Shown one piece after another: positions 1 through 8,297 of a stretch of DNA of 64,000 nt (the first letter of the stretch is position 1; each line of letters begins with the position of its first letter). The position numbers and the translations under genes are program-made. This DNA comes from Alteromonas antoniana (GTDB lineage: Bacteria > Pseudomonadota > Gammaproteobacteria > Enterobacterales > Alteromonadaceae): positions 186,001 to 250,000 of the forward strand of contig NZ_JAESDH010000004.1 in NCBI RefSeq assembly GCF_019249295.1, in the 5' to 3' direction. The notes beneath the pieces were generated by a model, which saw only the letters and a list, made by a program, of their open reading frames with translations, ran no database searches and was not told where the DNA came from.

Positions 1-1
1 G

Positions 2-517
2 ACAGGTTGTGCATCAACCGTGTCATCTATCAAAGAAGACAAAGACATTAACCTTGATGTGGATGCCGGATATTTGCTGCTGGGGGTGGACACGAATCAG
101 GGCCTGCAAAGTATCGACATCGATGGGCCAAAAGACATTCGCCTTACCAGCGCGGATCTACGCTCCGGAACCCAGTATATTCTTATCAACTTGGCAGCCG
201 GTGACTACCGGATTGAAGAGATCAAGCTCAATCAATACTGGTACATCGAGCTGGAAGAGGGTCATTGGGATTTTACGATCCGACCCGGTGGCATCAGTTA
301 TGTCGGCCATGTGGAAGTACAAACCCGCTCGAATTTCTGGCTGGCACAATTAACCGATGATCTGAAGCTGGCCAACCGCTCCACCGAGGCGCTGTTGTTC
401 ATGGAAGAGAAGTTTCCCTCCATTCTGCAAAACCGTGAGCTACGTTATGACGGTCCCGGAACCGATCCGTTCCTGCAGCGCATGCAGGCGCAACAGGAGG
501 TAGCCGGTAATGAATAA
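2..517 (+). CDS. Lipoprotein of unknown function (5' end outside window)
   Basis: The reading frame is open to the left edge. Its first visible residues are TGCAST, so a lipobox (x-T-G-C) sits at the edge: the signal peptide is outside the window and the mature lipid-modified cysteine is about residue 3 of the visible part. A GTG at 20 is available as a start but would remove the lipobox, so I read this as a truncated gene. The remaining 168 or so residues are mostly beta-rich, with a region like a small beta-sandwich (LRSGTQYILINLAAGDYRI). Its last codons overlap the start of the S9 peptidase gene by 8 bp, so the two are probably cotranscribed and translationally coupled. I do not recognise the family; an envelope lipoprotein partner of the peptidase is an inference. 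Confidence 0.7.
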   Translation, partial: TGCASTVSSIKEDKDINLDVDAGYLLLGVDTNQGLQSIDIDGPKDIRLTSADLRSGTQYILINLAAGDYRIEEIKLNQYWYIELEEGHWDFTIRPGGISYVGHVEVQTRSNFWLAQLTDDLKLANRSTEALLFMEEKFPSILQNRELRYDGPGTDPFLQRMQAQQEVAGNE

Positions 518-3395
518 GTACTTTGGCTTACTCACCGTTGTTTTATTCGGGCTGATGAGTCCGGTGCTGTCCGCTGCGCCGGTGCCTGCTGAGAAGCTGT
601 TTCAGTCGCCCAATATTAATATTCCGGATTTGTCTCCTGACGGGCGTTATGTCTCATATCTGGCGCGATTTAATGAAGGCACATATCTGGCGTTGCAGAG
701 TACTTCATCCAAAGCTCTGGAAGGCGTGCTGGTGCTGGATGATGACGAGCGGGTACGTGGTTATGCCTGGCTGGACAGCCATACCATTCTGGTGAATGTA
801 GAAATAGACAGAAGCAGCAAATTGCTTGTGGTGTTCAGCGATCCTGCTGCAGAAAATGGGACGTGGGATAACCGCTTACTGAATGTAGAGGGCTATTTAT
901 TAACGACCTTGCCTGATGAGCCTGGCTATGTGTTGATGGCATTGAAAAATCGCAGCAGCGATACTCCTCTCATTTACCGCATTCCTGTGGAGGCACTGCG
1001 CCAGGGAAGTGCGGTGGGGCAATATGAAGTTACAGGCGTGCCAAGGCAATACGATTGGTTTGCTTACAGTGATGACCTGGCGCGCCTGGTGGCGCTTGAA
1101 ATCGATGCTGACAATGAACAGTTGTACTTCTTCATTGGGGCGCTGGACGATTTCGGGAATGCAAACCGCTATCAGCTAAAGCTTGAGGAGTGGGATTTTA
1201 TCCCGGTTGGGCAGCTATCAGAGCAAACGATGGCCGTACTGACGAACAAGGATACAGACACGATGTCGTTGTTCGAATTTGACTTGCCTACGCAGACATT
1301 CGGCAAGCTACTGTATTCTCATAGCACGTTTGATTTGGTCGACGCCGACGTGTCAGCAAAAACCGGTAAGGTTATATCCGTCAGTTATTATCAGCACGGC
1401 AAGCTTACCAGTGAGTTTCTGGACGAACAGGAAAAGGATAATTCAATCCGGCTTAAGCAGGAATTTGGTGAAAACCAGACACGGGTTGTGGCGGAAAATA
1501 AGGTTACCGGTCAGCAGGTATTAAACGTCTTCTCATCTGCCAATCCGGGCACCTATTACCTATACGACAGCACGCGCGACGTAATTGAGAAGTTGCTGCC
1601 GTTGTATGAAGATTTGCAGGGATATAGCTTTGAGAAAACCCGGTTAATTCAAACGCAGAGCCAGGATGGCTCACCCATTGATGCCTATCTTACGATACCC
1701 TCATCGTCATCACACAACACCTTGCTGGTCATGCCGCACGGCGGTCCGGTAGGCGTGATGGACACCGTCGAGTTTGATCCGACCGTGCATTATTTTGTCA
1801 GTCGCGGCTTCTCGGTGTTAAAAGTAAATTACCGGGGCTCTGCCGGTTACGGCACCGAATTCCGGGAGGCGGGTGTCGGGCAGTGGGGGAAAATGATTGA
1901 AGAAGATATTACTGCTGCCCTTAACGCCGCGATGGCGCAACACAACTACGAACATATTTGTGCGATTGGAGGAAGTTACGGTGCCTATTCCTCCATGATG
2001 CTGGCTCTCAAACATCCCGAGGATGTTGAATGTGTGATTGGCGCATTCGGGGTGTACGACCTTCCGCTTATGTTTAACTCCAGCAATCTTGCCGTGTTAG
2101 ACGAAGTCCGGGAAGGCTGGACGAATACCATTGGCGAGCTGGACGATGCATTATTCGACGTATCGCCCGTGTATCTGGCCAAAGATATCAATGTGCCGGT
2201 ACTGCTGTTCGGCGGTGTAAAAGATGACATCACTACGGTGGAACATACCCGCAGAATGGAGTACGTATTACAGCGTCACAACAAGGATGTCCAGGCAGTC
2301 TATTACAAGCACGCCGGTCATGGTCACTCAAACTGGTACGGTGACTGGCACCAGCACACCATGAGTTACCAGTTTTTACTGGAAACGCTGGGATTACCTG
2401 CACTCAATATCGATAGCATCGGGGAAAAAGACAAGCCAATGATCCGCAAAGAGTACACGCGCGTCGCCGCAACCTTTGATAATGATCGCTGGCTAAACGG
2501 CAACAAGCAAACGGCACTGGATTTCTATCGACTGGCTGCTGATATGGGCAGTGCCGATGGCTATTTTGGTGTTGGCTGGTATTACGAGCACTCGGACATT
2601 GTGGACAAGGACACGGAAAAAGCGCTCACAATGTACCGTAAAGCGTCAGAGCAGGGTGACAGTTCAGGCAGCTTTGTGCTTGGCAACCATTATTATAGCG
2701 GCAAGTACGTTACCGAAGACAAAGCCATGGCGATGACAATGTATGAGCTGGCAAGAGACCAGAAGCATAATGCGATGGTTAATGTCATGCTGGCAAGAGG
2801 TTACTGTCTTGGACATGGTGTAACGCGCGACGAGGCAAAATGTGTCGAGCTCATGGACCTGGAGCAACAAGCGAAAGACAGCGAAGGGCTACCGGTTAAT
2901 GATTCAAGTTACGCCAGACGCCGGTCTGTGCTGGCTGAGGTGTTGATGTCAGACGATTTAACCGAGTCTGGGCGCAGGGCGTTGCACCAGAAGATGATGA
3001 ACTGGTATCAGCTGGACAAGCTGGATGTGAAGGCCGACATTGATGCGTTTGGGCGATCAACCTTTGGGGAAGATGGGCTTAGCTACGATGGCAGTGCTAC
3101 TGTCAGGTTGCTGGAGGAAGGCACATTCGGTGCTGCGCTGGATATTCAGACTGACAACGCCTTCAGAAGCTCGCGGGATATGACCATGATCGTCATTCGC
3201 TGGCGGATGCATTATGCCGATGAAACATTTGAGGACAAGTTTACAAACCTGCTGTGGGGCAATGAAAAATCAAACTGGTTTGCCAGACTAAGCGATGAGG
3301 ATGTCGATGAAAACGCGACATCGGTAGAACTGCAGGTGTTTGATGTCAACCGAAACCCGCTCGCCGCTCAGCGGTTTATAATACAGCGTGACTGA
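510..3395 (+). CDS. Secreted S9 (prolyl oligopeptidase-type) peptidase with C-terminal Sel1-like repeats
   Basis: 961 residues. An N-terminal signal peptide (cleavage near residue 22, after VLSAA) indicates export. Residues about 30-370 look like a beta-propeller (PDLSPDGRYVSYLARF). The alpha/beta-hydrolase domain follows: nucleophile motif GGSYGAYSS (Ser near residue 489), an acidic residue in FGGVKDD near 571 and the histidine in HAGHGHSNW near 600, a complete S9 catalytic triad. After the usual family end near residue 640 come at least three Sel1/TPR-like repeats (ALDFYRLAADMGSADGYFGVGWYYEHS, with periodic A/G/Y positions) to about 780, and then a C-terminal domain of about 170 residues that I do not recognise. 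Known S9 enzymes cleave short peptides, often after proline. The fusion to Sel1 repeats is unusual and suggests that a protein partner is docked. The gene overlaps the upstream lipoprotein gene by 8 bp. Confidence 0.88.
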   Translation: MNKYFGLLTVVLFGLMSPVLSAAPVPAEKLFQSPNINIPDLSPDGRYVSYLARFNEGTYLALQSTSSKALEGVLVLDDDERVRGYAWLDSHTILVNVEIDRSSKLLVVFSDPAAENGTWDNRLLNVEGYLLTTLPDEPGYVLMALKNRSSDTPLIYRIPVEALRQGSAVGQYEVTGVPRQYDWFAYSDDLARLVALEIDADNEQLYFFIGALDDFGNANRYQLKLEEWDFIPVGQLSEQTMAVLTNKDTDTMSLFEFDLPTQTFGKLLYSHSTFDLVDADVSAKTGKVISVSYYQHGKLTSEFLDEQEKDNSIRLKQEFGENQTRVVAENKVTGQQVLNVFSSANPGTYYLYDSTRDVIEKLLPLYEDLQGYSFEKTRLIQTQSQDGSPIDAYLTIPSSSSHNTLLVMPHGGPVGVMDTVEFDPTVHYFVSRGFSVLKVNYRGSAGYGTEFREAGVGQWGKMIEEDITAALNAAMAQHNYEHICAIGGSYGAYSSMMLALKHPEDVECVIGAFGVYDLPLMFNSSNLAVLDEVREGWTNTIGELDDALFDVSPVYLAKDINVPVLLFGGVKDDITTVEHTRRMEYVLQRHNKDVQAVYYKHAGHGHSNWYGDWHQHTMSYQFLLETLGLPALNIDSIGEKDKPMIRKEYTRVAATFDNDRWLNGNKQTALDFYRLAADMGSADGYFGVGWYYEHSDIVDKDTEKALTMYRKASEQGDSSGSFVLGNHYYSGKYVTEDKAMAMTMYELARDQKHNAMVNVMLARGYCLGHGVTRDEAKCVELMDLEQQAKDSEGLPVNDSSYARRRSVLAEVLMSDDLTESGRRALHQKMMNWYQLDKLDVKADIDAFGRSTFGEDGLSYDGSATVRLLEEGTFGAALDIQTDNAFRSSRDMTMIVIRWRMHYADETFEDKFTNLLWGNEKSNWFARLSDEDVDENATSVELQVFDVNRNPLAAQRFIIQRD

Positions 3396-3436
3396 CAGAT
3401 AAACGCACAGGTAAACGCAGGTGTTAGTGTCGGCGA

Positions 3437-3505
3437 GCCTGTCTCCCCGGCGTTCTAGCATCTGCGTACCTCGCCTGCCTTGCCGGCGTCTTAGCATTGC
3501 GTACC
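3437..3505. repeat. Imperfect tandem repeat, two units of about 34 bp
   Basis: Two copies lie 36 bp apart, at 3437-3470 and 3473-3505. Both begin GCCTG, share CCGGCGT and TAGCAT in the middle and end in TGCGTACC; they differ at a few positions and by one base in length. They occupy the 338-base space between the S9 peptidase gene and the next CDS. I see no protein-coding sense in them. They could be part of a dispersed intergenic repeat family. Confidence 0.7.
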
Positions 3506-3733
3506 ACGCACACCCAGCGCTTTTTTGATCGGAGACAACGGTGTGAGATACGGGGTAACCTGATAAAAAGCGGCGCCGGTTGCAAGAATGGCAAGATCGC
3601 TGGCACTGCGTTTTCACCACCAATATTAAATTATAAGCCAGCGCCTGTATCAAACTGGCAATTCATGCAAAGGCGCAGTATTCTTCAGCCGCTTTTTTAC
3701 ATGGACCTTTTACACCTCAGGGAGACTCGCAAC

Positions 3734-4984
3734 ATGTTGTATCGTTGCCAAACCGTCGCGCTTTTCGTTTTACTCGTATTCTGTCACACCGCGCTTGCAA
3801 AAGATCTTATATCCGCGGAACAGCTACCGGAATGGTTTGCCGAGTCGTTACAGGATGAGAAAAACGTCACACTGCGTTCATACCTGAAAATACAGGATCT
3901 GGGTATCAGTAAAAAGATCATGGGCGAGCTGGAGATTGCGCCTGTCGGTGACAGCGCCTGGTACTTTGTTAACGATATCGGTACTGCATCGCCACTGGAC
4001 TGTTATGTACTGACCGAGTTTGACGGCCCGGCAACCTCGCTCTACAACATGGTGGACTATGGACTGCAGGATGCGGCTGAGTTTAATGGCAAATCACTGA
4101 CTGGAATGCGCACCTTCTCTGTCGAGCATGAGGTACTTACGGATATTCCGGTATATTCTTTGGATACTCTTTACAATCTCGGTGAGGGCGAAGAGATGGT
4201 AACGGGCGTGTTAAAATCGAAGTCCGCCCAGGTTGGCGATAATCTGCTGATTTGTATGCACAACGAAATTGGCTTCAGAGATACTTTTTCTACCGTATTT
4301 ACCTCTTTGATCGACGCGTTGAAAACGGGCATCACGCGTGAACCATTTTTTGAAATCATCATGGCGCTGGAGATGAATCAGGAGCAAATAGGGTTCAGCA
4401 GAGAAGCGTTTTACATTGATGCTGACGGAGACATTGAAAAGCAGGGCATAGTCTCAGCCCTTGCCCCCAAGGGCCCGGTAGCGCTGTTGCGCTCAGATAC
4501 AGTATCACAGTCCTGGAGTTACGCTGACGGCTCTTTGATTAATGCGAGTCAGTATTCTGTTGGAAATGGGGCTGTGGCTTACATGTTATTTCTGGAGATG
4601 ACAGAAGAGGGATGGCACTTGTCTGGCGATTACCAGGGCAAAGAGGTTGATAGAAACCTTAAGCATGATGACACGATATTGTCAGATTACGGCTCGCACC
4701 TGGCCTCTTTGGCGATGACTGAAAAGGGGATGGGAAACCGTACCTACAAAATGTGGGCAGTCGACAGAAATGCCAATGGCCTGGTTGATGCTATTGCCCG
4801 CGACTATGAGGGCTCGGACAACTTTGACTATGTGCTGGACACCAATGGACAGCGTGCTTTTTTTCAAGTCGACGATGCAGGGATAATCAAAAGTTCCAAA
4901 ATCGATATCCCCAATATAACAATATCTTCTAAGCGGGTTTTACTGCACGGTAGCCCAGTTCCTCAGAAGAAGAAAGACGATTAA
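3734..4984 (+). CDS. Secreted protein of unknown function
   Basis: The ATG at 3734 is chosen because an AGGGAG-type ribosome site lies about 10 bases upstream and the first 22 residues form a clean Sec signal peptide (MLYRCQTVALFVLLVF then CHTALA-KD). The frame stays open to 3497, but that stretch runs through the end of the tandem repeat and is not protein-like. The mature protein has about 394 residues, with no transmembrane helix and few cysteines. Two short acidic stretches, DADGDIEKQG and DRNANGLVD, resemble calcium-binding EF-hand or thrombospondin-type-3 loops. The C-terminus is basic-acidic (PQKKKDD). I do not recognise the family. The gene lies 114 bp upstream of the GG-leader peptide gene and in the same direction, so a shared role with that peptide is possible but not shown. 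Confidence 0.75.
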   Translation: MLYRCQTVALFVLLVFCHTALAKDLISAEQLPEWFAESLQDEKNVTLRSYLKIQDLGISKKIMGELEIAPVGDSAWYFVNDIGTASPLDCYVLTEFDGPATSLYNMVDYGLQDAAEFNGKSLTGMRTFSVEHEVLTDIPVYSLDTLYNLGEGEEMVTGVLKSKSAQVGDNLLICMHNEIGFRDTFSTVFTSLIDALKTGITREPFFEIIMALEMNQEQIGFSREAFYIDADGDIEKQGIVSALAPKGPVALLRSDTVSQSWSYADGSLINASQYSVGNGAVAYMLFLEMTEEGWHLSGDYQGKEVDRNLKHDDTILSDYGSHLASLAMTEKGMGNRTYKMWAVDRNANGLVDAIARDYEGSDNFDYVLDTNGQRAFFQVDDAGIIKSSKIDIPNITISSKRVLLHGSPVPQKKKDD

Positions 4985-5098
4985 CATTTCGCAAAAAAAC
5001 ATGTCATCAGACCTTCAATACAGGTGCTTTTTCTCTCACGGCGAGTAAAGTGATTGTAGCTGGCCAGCAACAACACACTTTTTTGTTAAGGAAAACGA

Positions 5099-5269
5099 AT
5101 GACATCGTTAAATGAAATGGAAGTTGAAGAAGTATCAGGTGGTATGAACGACTGGACAGCGGGAGGCATGGCCGTTATTGGATTAGGCTTGAGTGGAGGT
5201 CCAGCTACGGGCATATTCGGGCTGACTATTGGTGGAGCAATGATGGTTATCGGGTACTTCGCTGAATAA
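5099..5269 (+). CDS. Small double-glycine-leader peptide, bacteriocin/microcin II-like precursor
   Basis: A 56-residue ORF starting ATG after a good Shine-Dalgarno (TAAGGA, 7 bases upstream). The first 15 residues, MTSLNEMEVEEVSGG, match the double-glycine leader pattern of class II bacteriocins and microcins: an L-x4-E-E-V/I-x-GG type with hydrophobic residues spaced before GG. The predicted core of 41 residues (from MNDWTAGG) is rich in glycine and alanine, with GxxxG-like spacing (GLGLSGG, GIFGLTIGG), a hydrophobic second half and a short acidic tail. This is typical of membrane-active peptides exported by C39-peptidase ABC transporters. No such transporter is in the window, so export would need one elsewhere. 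A small membrane protein follows at 5357. Alternative: a quorum-type signalling peptide. The leader and core are seen directly; the activity is inferred. Confidence 0.75.
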   Translation: MTSLNEMEVEEVSGGMNDWTAGGMAVIGLGLSGGPATGIFGLTIGGAMMVIGYFAE

Positions 5270-5356
5270 TCAGTTTTTATGTAGGCTCGCGAGGTATAGC
5301 GCCCTGAAAGTGAGCCTTTTACCAGGGAAAATGCGCAAAGCCGGAAGGTAAGTCTG

Positions 5357-5551
5357 ATGTCAAAACTTGTCATGGTTAAAGTGGTGTATGCATTGCTTGT
5401 TGCAATGTTACTCGTTGGCTATCTACTGAAAGGAAATGGAGAGTCGTTTTTCGATATCCTGCTTTTTTTAACGGTTGGTTTTTCAGTTGTTTTGCAGTAT
5501 CTGATCCTGGAAAAGCTTGAGACGCTGAAACAACCACAAAACAATCAGTAA
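5357..5551 (+). CDS. Small two-helix membrane protein, possible immunity protein
   Basis: 64 residues, ATG with a strong ribosome site (GGAAGG) 7-10 bases upstream. Two transmembrane helices are evident: about residues 6-24 (KVVYALLVAMLLVGYLL) and 31-50 (FDILLFLTVGFSVVLQYLIL), followed by a short charged tail. It begins 87 bp after the GG-leader peptide and in the same direction. Small proteins with 2-4 helices encoded directly after a class II bacteriocin gene are commonly its immunity protein, and that is my inference here. I see no sequence signature that proves it. The codons look ordinary for the region. Confidence 0.65.
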   Translation: MSKLVMVKVVYALLVAMLLVGYLLKGNGESFFDILLFLTVGFSVVLQYLILEKLETLKQPQNNQ

Positions 5552-5707
5552 AAGTAGCCTGGTTATCCAGTATGAATCTATTACTGTAAAAACCAGCTGC
5601 GAGCTACCAAGCAACCGGTTCCGCAGTAGAGCAGATTGTTTGGTATAAGCATGGTGTCGACAAAGAGCGAAGAAAAACCGGTGTAATTCAGTGTGCACTT
5701 ATCTTCC

Positions 5708-6994
5708 CTAGCCGGCTGTCGTGACAATACGTTTTGCAAGGTCAGCCAGACGAATATTTTGCGCCATCGCACTCGTCTGCATTTTCCGGTAAGCCTGCTG
5801 TTCAGAGAGTTTTCCTTGCTGCATCAGTAACAGTTTGGCTCTGTCGATGCTTTTTTGCTCGTGCAGCGCCTGCTTTGCTTCTGCCAGTTCGGCTTTCATA
5901 TCGTGAATATACTGAGATTGATCCCGTATAAGTTCATAAAAAGACTTATGTGCAGAGAGCACGCTGGGTTCTTCCAGCGCATCGTCGGCTTCAGCATCCA
6001 GCCCACTCAGCCCTTTTACTGACTTATCAAACAGCATAGTGAAGGGAGATCCTGTTGCCATAACGGCATCGTTAAGAGAAGCGACTAAGAGTTCGTGGTT
6101 TCTCAGCTCTTCTTCTGCCTGTACTATTTTGCTCTCCGCCAGATGGGTGAGGCGCCCGGTAAGGTGCTCTTCGGTAAGCTGCATAGTATCAATTCGTTGT
6201 GTTGCCACTTCATACCATACTTCACTCAGCTCTGACGACACTGTCTCTGTGCCTGATATCTGACAAATCATCCGTCGCAAGCGTTCAATGTTCTGAGTGA
6301 CTTCACTTTGTTGTAAGCCTTCCCACTGGGAGGTTTCTTCATCATCGGCGTAACTGACAAAGGTATCGAAGCACTGGGATTGTGAGGCTGTAAGTGCCTG
6401 GACTTTGTCGCATATCGAAGCACTGATATTGGCTTGTGCAAAACCAATCGCGCCCCATGCCCGCTCTTGTCCCGCGTACTCCTTTCCTTGCATAAAATTA
6501 AACAGGGCAACAAGCAGTCTTGTGGTTTGAGGATCGCTAGCAACGTCTGCCGCTTCGAAAACAACCTCCAGTAACCCTGCGATTAGCCGGCTGTATGCAC
6601 TGGTTGATTCCAGAGGAGTCAGCGCTAAATTATCCACTTTTTCGCGCAATACCGGCAGGTGGTCAATGCCCTGCAGCGCAAAGGTGATCCGGCTTAGGAG
6701 TCGCATTGGCTGATTGTGGTCGTGGTTCCCCAGGTATAGGGATTTCAGCACACTGCGTAATGTTTGTTCGCATTCTTTGCTCTGCAGAAGCTGGTGCTGA
6801 CGCTGTTCTACAAACAACTCGCCTTTGGAACCCAGAAATACGTTACTGATTCCGCGCTCACGCTGAAGCTGATGTATCAAGTCCTTTACCGCTTTTACAG
6901 TGCGGCAATTTGATGACAACTGCTGAAGTGCTGCAATTTCCTGACGTTTTGCCGCCAGTAAAAAGCGTTTGGTGATGTCACTGTGCTTTGCCAT
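5708..6994 (-). CDS. nasR: Nitrate/nitrite-sensing NIT-ANTAR antitermination regulator
   Basis: 428 residues, soluble. Residues about 35-300 form a helical NIT (nitrate- and nitrite-sensing) domain, beginning with VKDLIHQLQRERGISNVFLGSKG, whose QRERG motif is typical. The C-terminal 60 residues form an ANTAR RNA-binding domain (SIDRAKLLLMQQGKLSEQQAYRKMQ then NIRLADLAKRI). This is the architecture of Klebsiella NasR, which binds nitrate or nitrite and then a two-hairpin RNA in nascent leaders to stop terminator formation. The gene is divergent from the formate/nitrite channel gene, and three leaders in this window carry the matching RNA signal (7317, 10228 and 17088), so its targets are probably those transcripts. 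ANTAR is also found in two-component receivers, but no receiver domain is present here. Confidence 0.92.
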   Translation of the reverse strand: MAKHSDITKRFLLAAKRQEIAALQQLSSNCRTVKAVKDLIHQLQRERGISNVFLGSKGELFVEQRQHQLLQSKECEQTLRSVLKSLYLGNHDHNQPMRLLSRITFALQGIDHLPVLREKVDNLALTPLESTSAYSRLIAGLLEVVFEAADVASDPQTTRLLVALFNFMQGKEYAGQERAWGAIGFAQANISASICDKVQALTASQSQCFDTFVSYADDEETSQWEGLQQSEVTQNIERLRRMICQISGTETVSSELSEVWYEVATQRIDTMQLTEEHLTGRLTHLAESKIVQAEEELRNHELLVASLNDAVMATGSPFTMLFDKSVKGLSGLDAEADDALEEPSVLSAHKSFYELIRDQSQYIHDMKAELAEAKQALHEQKSIDRAKLLLMQQGKLSEQQAYRKMQTSAMAQNIRLADLAKRIVTTAG

Positions 6995-7134
6995 GGGTCA
7001 TGCAGGAAAAAATCGTTTAGTGGAAACATAGCAATATGTGTTCCCGCAATTGTGTTGAATTTTGCAATGCAGCAAAATCAATACCTTCGAGTAATGAGAG
7101 CTAAGCTGCGTCATGACAATAGCCTGATAAAAAA

Positions 7135-7149
7135 GCACCAAAATGGTGA
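7135..7149. promoter_or_regulatory. NtrC-like enhancer site upstream of the nitrite channel gene
   Basis: GCACCAAAATGGTGA matches the NtrC dyad GCACY-N5-GGTGC with one mismatch, at the last base. It lies about 108 bp upstream of a sigma-54-like promoter at 7257, a normal enhancer distance. It sits in the 442-base space between the divergent nasR and channel genes. Confidence 0.55.
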
Positions 7150-7256
7150 GGCTGCATCGTGATAGCGCACAACTGTTGCATCAATATCAACAAATCGCTC
7201 AATGGTTTTCTATTTAACTATTTGATTCAACTTTTATTTTTAGTTTCTTTCAAATA

Positions 7257-7272
7257 TGGCACTGAACTTGTT
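7257..7272 (+). promoter_or_regulatory. Sigma-54-like -24/-12 promoter
   Basis: TGGCACTGAACTTGTT has the -24 TGGCAC exactly and TTG at -12, but T in place of the usual C after TTG. The promoter before nirB (10129) has the same form, TGGCACTnnACTTG, which supports both. Transcription would start near 7284 and the leader would then contain the hairpins at 7317-7370. Confidence 0.5.
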
Positions 7273-7316
7273 TGGTTATTTCCAGCAAGCGTAGTTTCGC
7301 TATCACAACCTGAATT

Positions 7317-7332
7317 CAGACAAAGGCGTCTG
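7317..7332 (+). ncRNA. ANTAR P2-like hexaloop hairpin, leader of the nitrite channel gene
   Basis: CAGAC-AAAGGC-GTCTG: a 5-bp stem closed on a hexaloop with A at position 1 and G at position 4, the loop pattern described for ANTAR-bound RNA. The 3' arm (7328-7332) is also part of the 5' arm of the terminator at 7326-7370, so the two structures exclude each other. A possible upstream P1 hairpin (AGCG-TAGTTT-CGCT, 7288-7301) has a hexaloop but not the A1/G4 pattern. Confidence 0.7.
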
Positions 7333-7370
7333 CAACTCTCTTAATAGGAGAGGTGCGGGCGCTTTTTTTT
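7326..7370 (+). terminator. Leader terminator (attenuator) before the nitrite channel gene
   Basis: A 15-position stem with one mismatch (left arm 7326-7340, right arm 7348-7362), a 7-base loop and a run of eight T (7363-7370). It lies 67 bases before the start codon of the channel gene, so it must be read through for expression. Its left arm overlaps the ANTAR P2-like hairpin. Confidence 0.85.
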
Positions 7371-7436
7371 GTCTTCAGAAAAGTGATATCTGGTTTGCGC
7401 AAACTGACTGACACACAACTTAATCAGGTGAAAAAA

Positions 7437-8297
7437 ATGGCGTATTTACTTCCTTCTGAATTCGTAACAAAAATGGTCGACGCAGGTGAGTCCAAGATTT
7501 ACATGTCGACCCGTGACACGCTCGTACGGGCATTTATGGCTGGAGCGATTCTGGCCCTGGCTGCTGTGTTTGCGGTGACCATCGCCGTGCAAACTGGCAG
7601 CTTTTTACTGGGGGCCGTGCTGTTCCCGGTAGGCTTTTGTATGTTGTATCTGATGGGATTTGATCTGCTCACGGGCGTATTCGTACTTTGCCCGCTGGCC
7701 TGGCTGGCTAAACGTCCCGGTGTTACCTGGCCACAGATTTTACGTAACTGGGGGCTGGTTTTTCTGGGTAACTTTGCCGGCGCACTGACGGTCGCATTTA
7801 TGATGTCTTTTATTTTTACTATGGGATATAACGTCGACGGCGGAGCTATTGCACAGAAAGTGGCCGGGATCGGTGAAGCGCGAACCCTTGGTTACGCAGA
7901 GTATGGCATTGCTGGCTGGTTTACCATATTTATCCGCGGCATGTTGTGTAACTGGATGGTGTCTTTAGGTGTTGTTGGCGCCATGATTTCCACGCATGTG
8001 AGTGGCAAGGTTCTGGCAATGTGGATGCCTATCATGCTGTTCTTCTTCATGGGTTTTGAACACTCGGTAGTGAACATGTTTTTGTTTCCATTCGGTCTGA
8101 TTATGGGAGGAGATTTCTCGGTCCTTGACTATTTCATCTGGAACGAAATTCCCACTGCGCTGGGTAATTTGGTAGGGGGCCTGGCATTCACCGGACTGAC
8201 GCTTTATTCAACCCATTTTAAAACGGCGCCGAAGCGTGATCTGACGGGCGGTTTTAATAAAGCGGTACCAGCCGCGAAGGTTAACGATAAAGTGTGA
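7437..8297 (+). CDS. Formate/nitrite channel family protein (FocA/NirC)
   Basis: 286 residues from the ATG at 7437, chosen for its ribosome site CAGGTG 7 bases upstream and because the channel family begins near MAYLLPSEFVTKMVDAGESK. An earlier in-frame start would lie inside the terminator hairpin. Six hydrophobic segments are visible, together with family motifs: the re-entrant LMGFDLLTGVF (loop before helix 2), GNFAGAL (TM3), RGMLCNWMVSLGV (TM4) and FEHSVVNMF with the conserved gating-associated histidine (TM5). It acts in the inner membrane. Given its place at the head of the nitrite/nitrate assimilation genes it most likely moves nitrite (NirC-like) rather than formate. It is expressed from the attenuated leader just upstream and followed without a gap by the phosphatase/kinase gene. 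Confidence 0.93.
   Translation: MAYLLPSEFVTKMVDAGESKIYMSTRDTLVRAFMAGAILALAAVFAVTIAVQTGSFLLGAVLFPVGFCMLYLMGFDLLTGVFVLCPLAWLAKRPGVTWPQILRNWGLVFLGNFAGALTVAFMMSFIFTMGYNVDGGAIAQKVAGIGEARTLGYAEYGIAGWFTIFIRGMLCNWMVSLGVVGAMISTHVSGKVLAMWMPIMLFFFMGFEHSVVNMFLFPFGLIMGGDFSVLDYFIWNEIPTALGNLVGGLAFTGLTLYSTHFKTAPKRDLTGGFNKAVPAAKVNDKV

Noticed and set aside
5086..5373. 95-residue minus-strand ORF over the small peptide gene
   Set aside because: A shadow of the GG-leader peptide and following gene; Pro-rich composition and no ribosome site.
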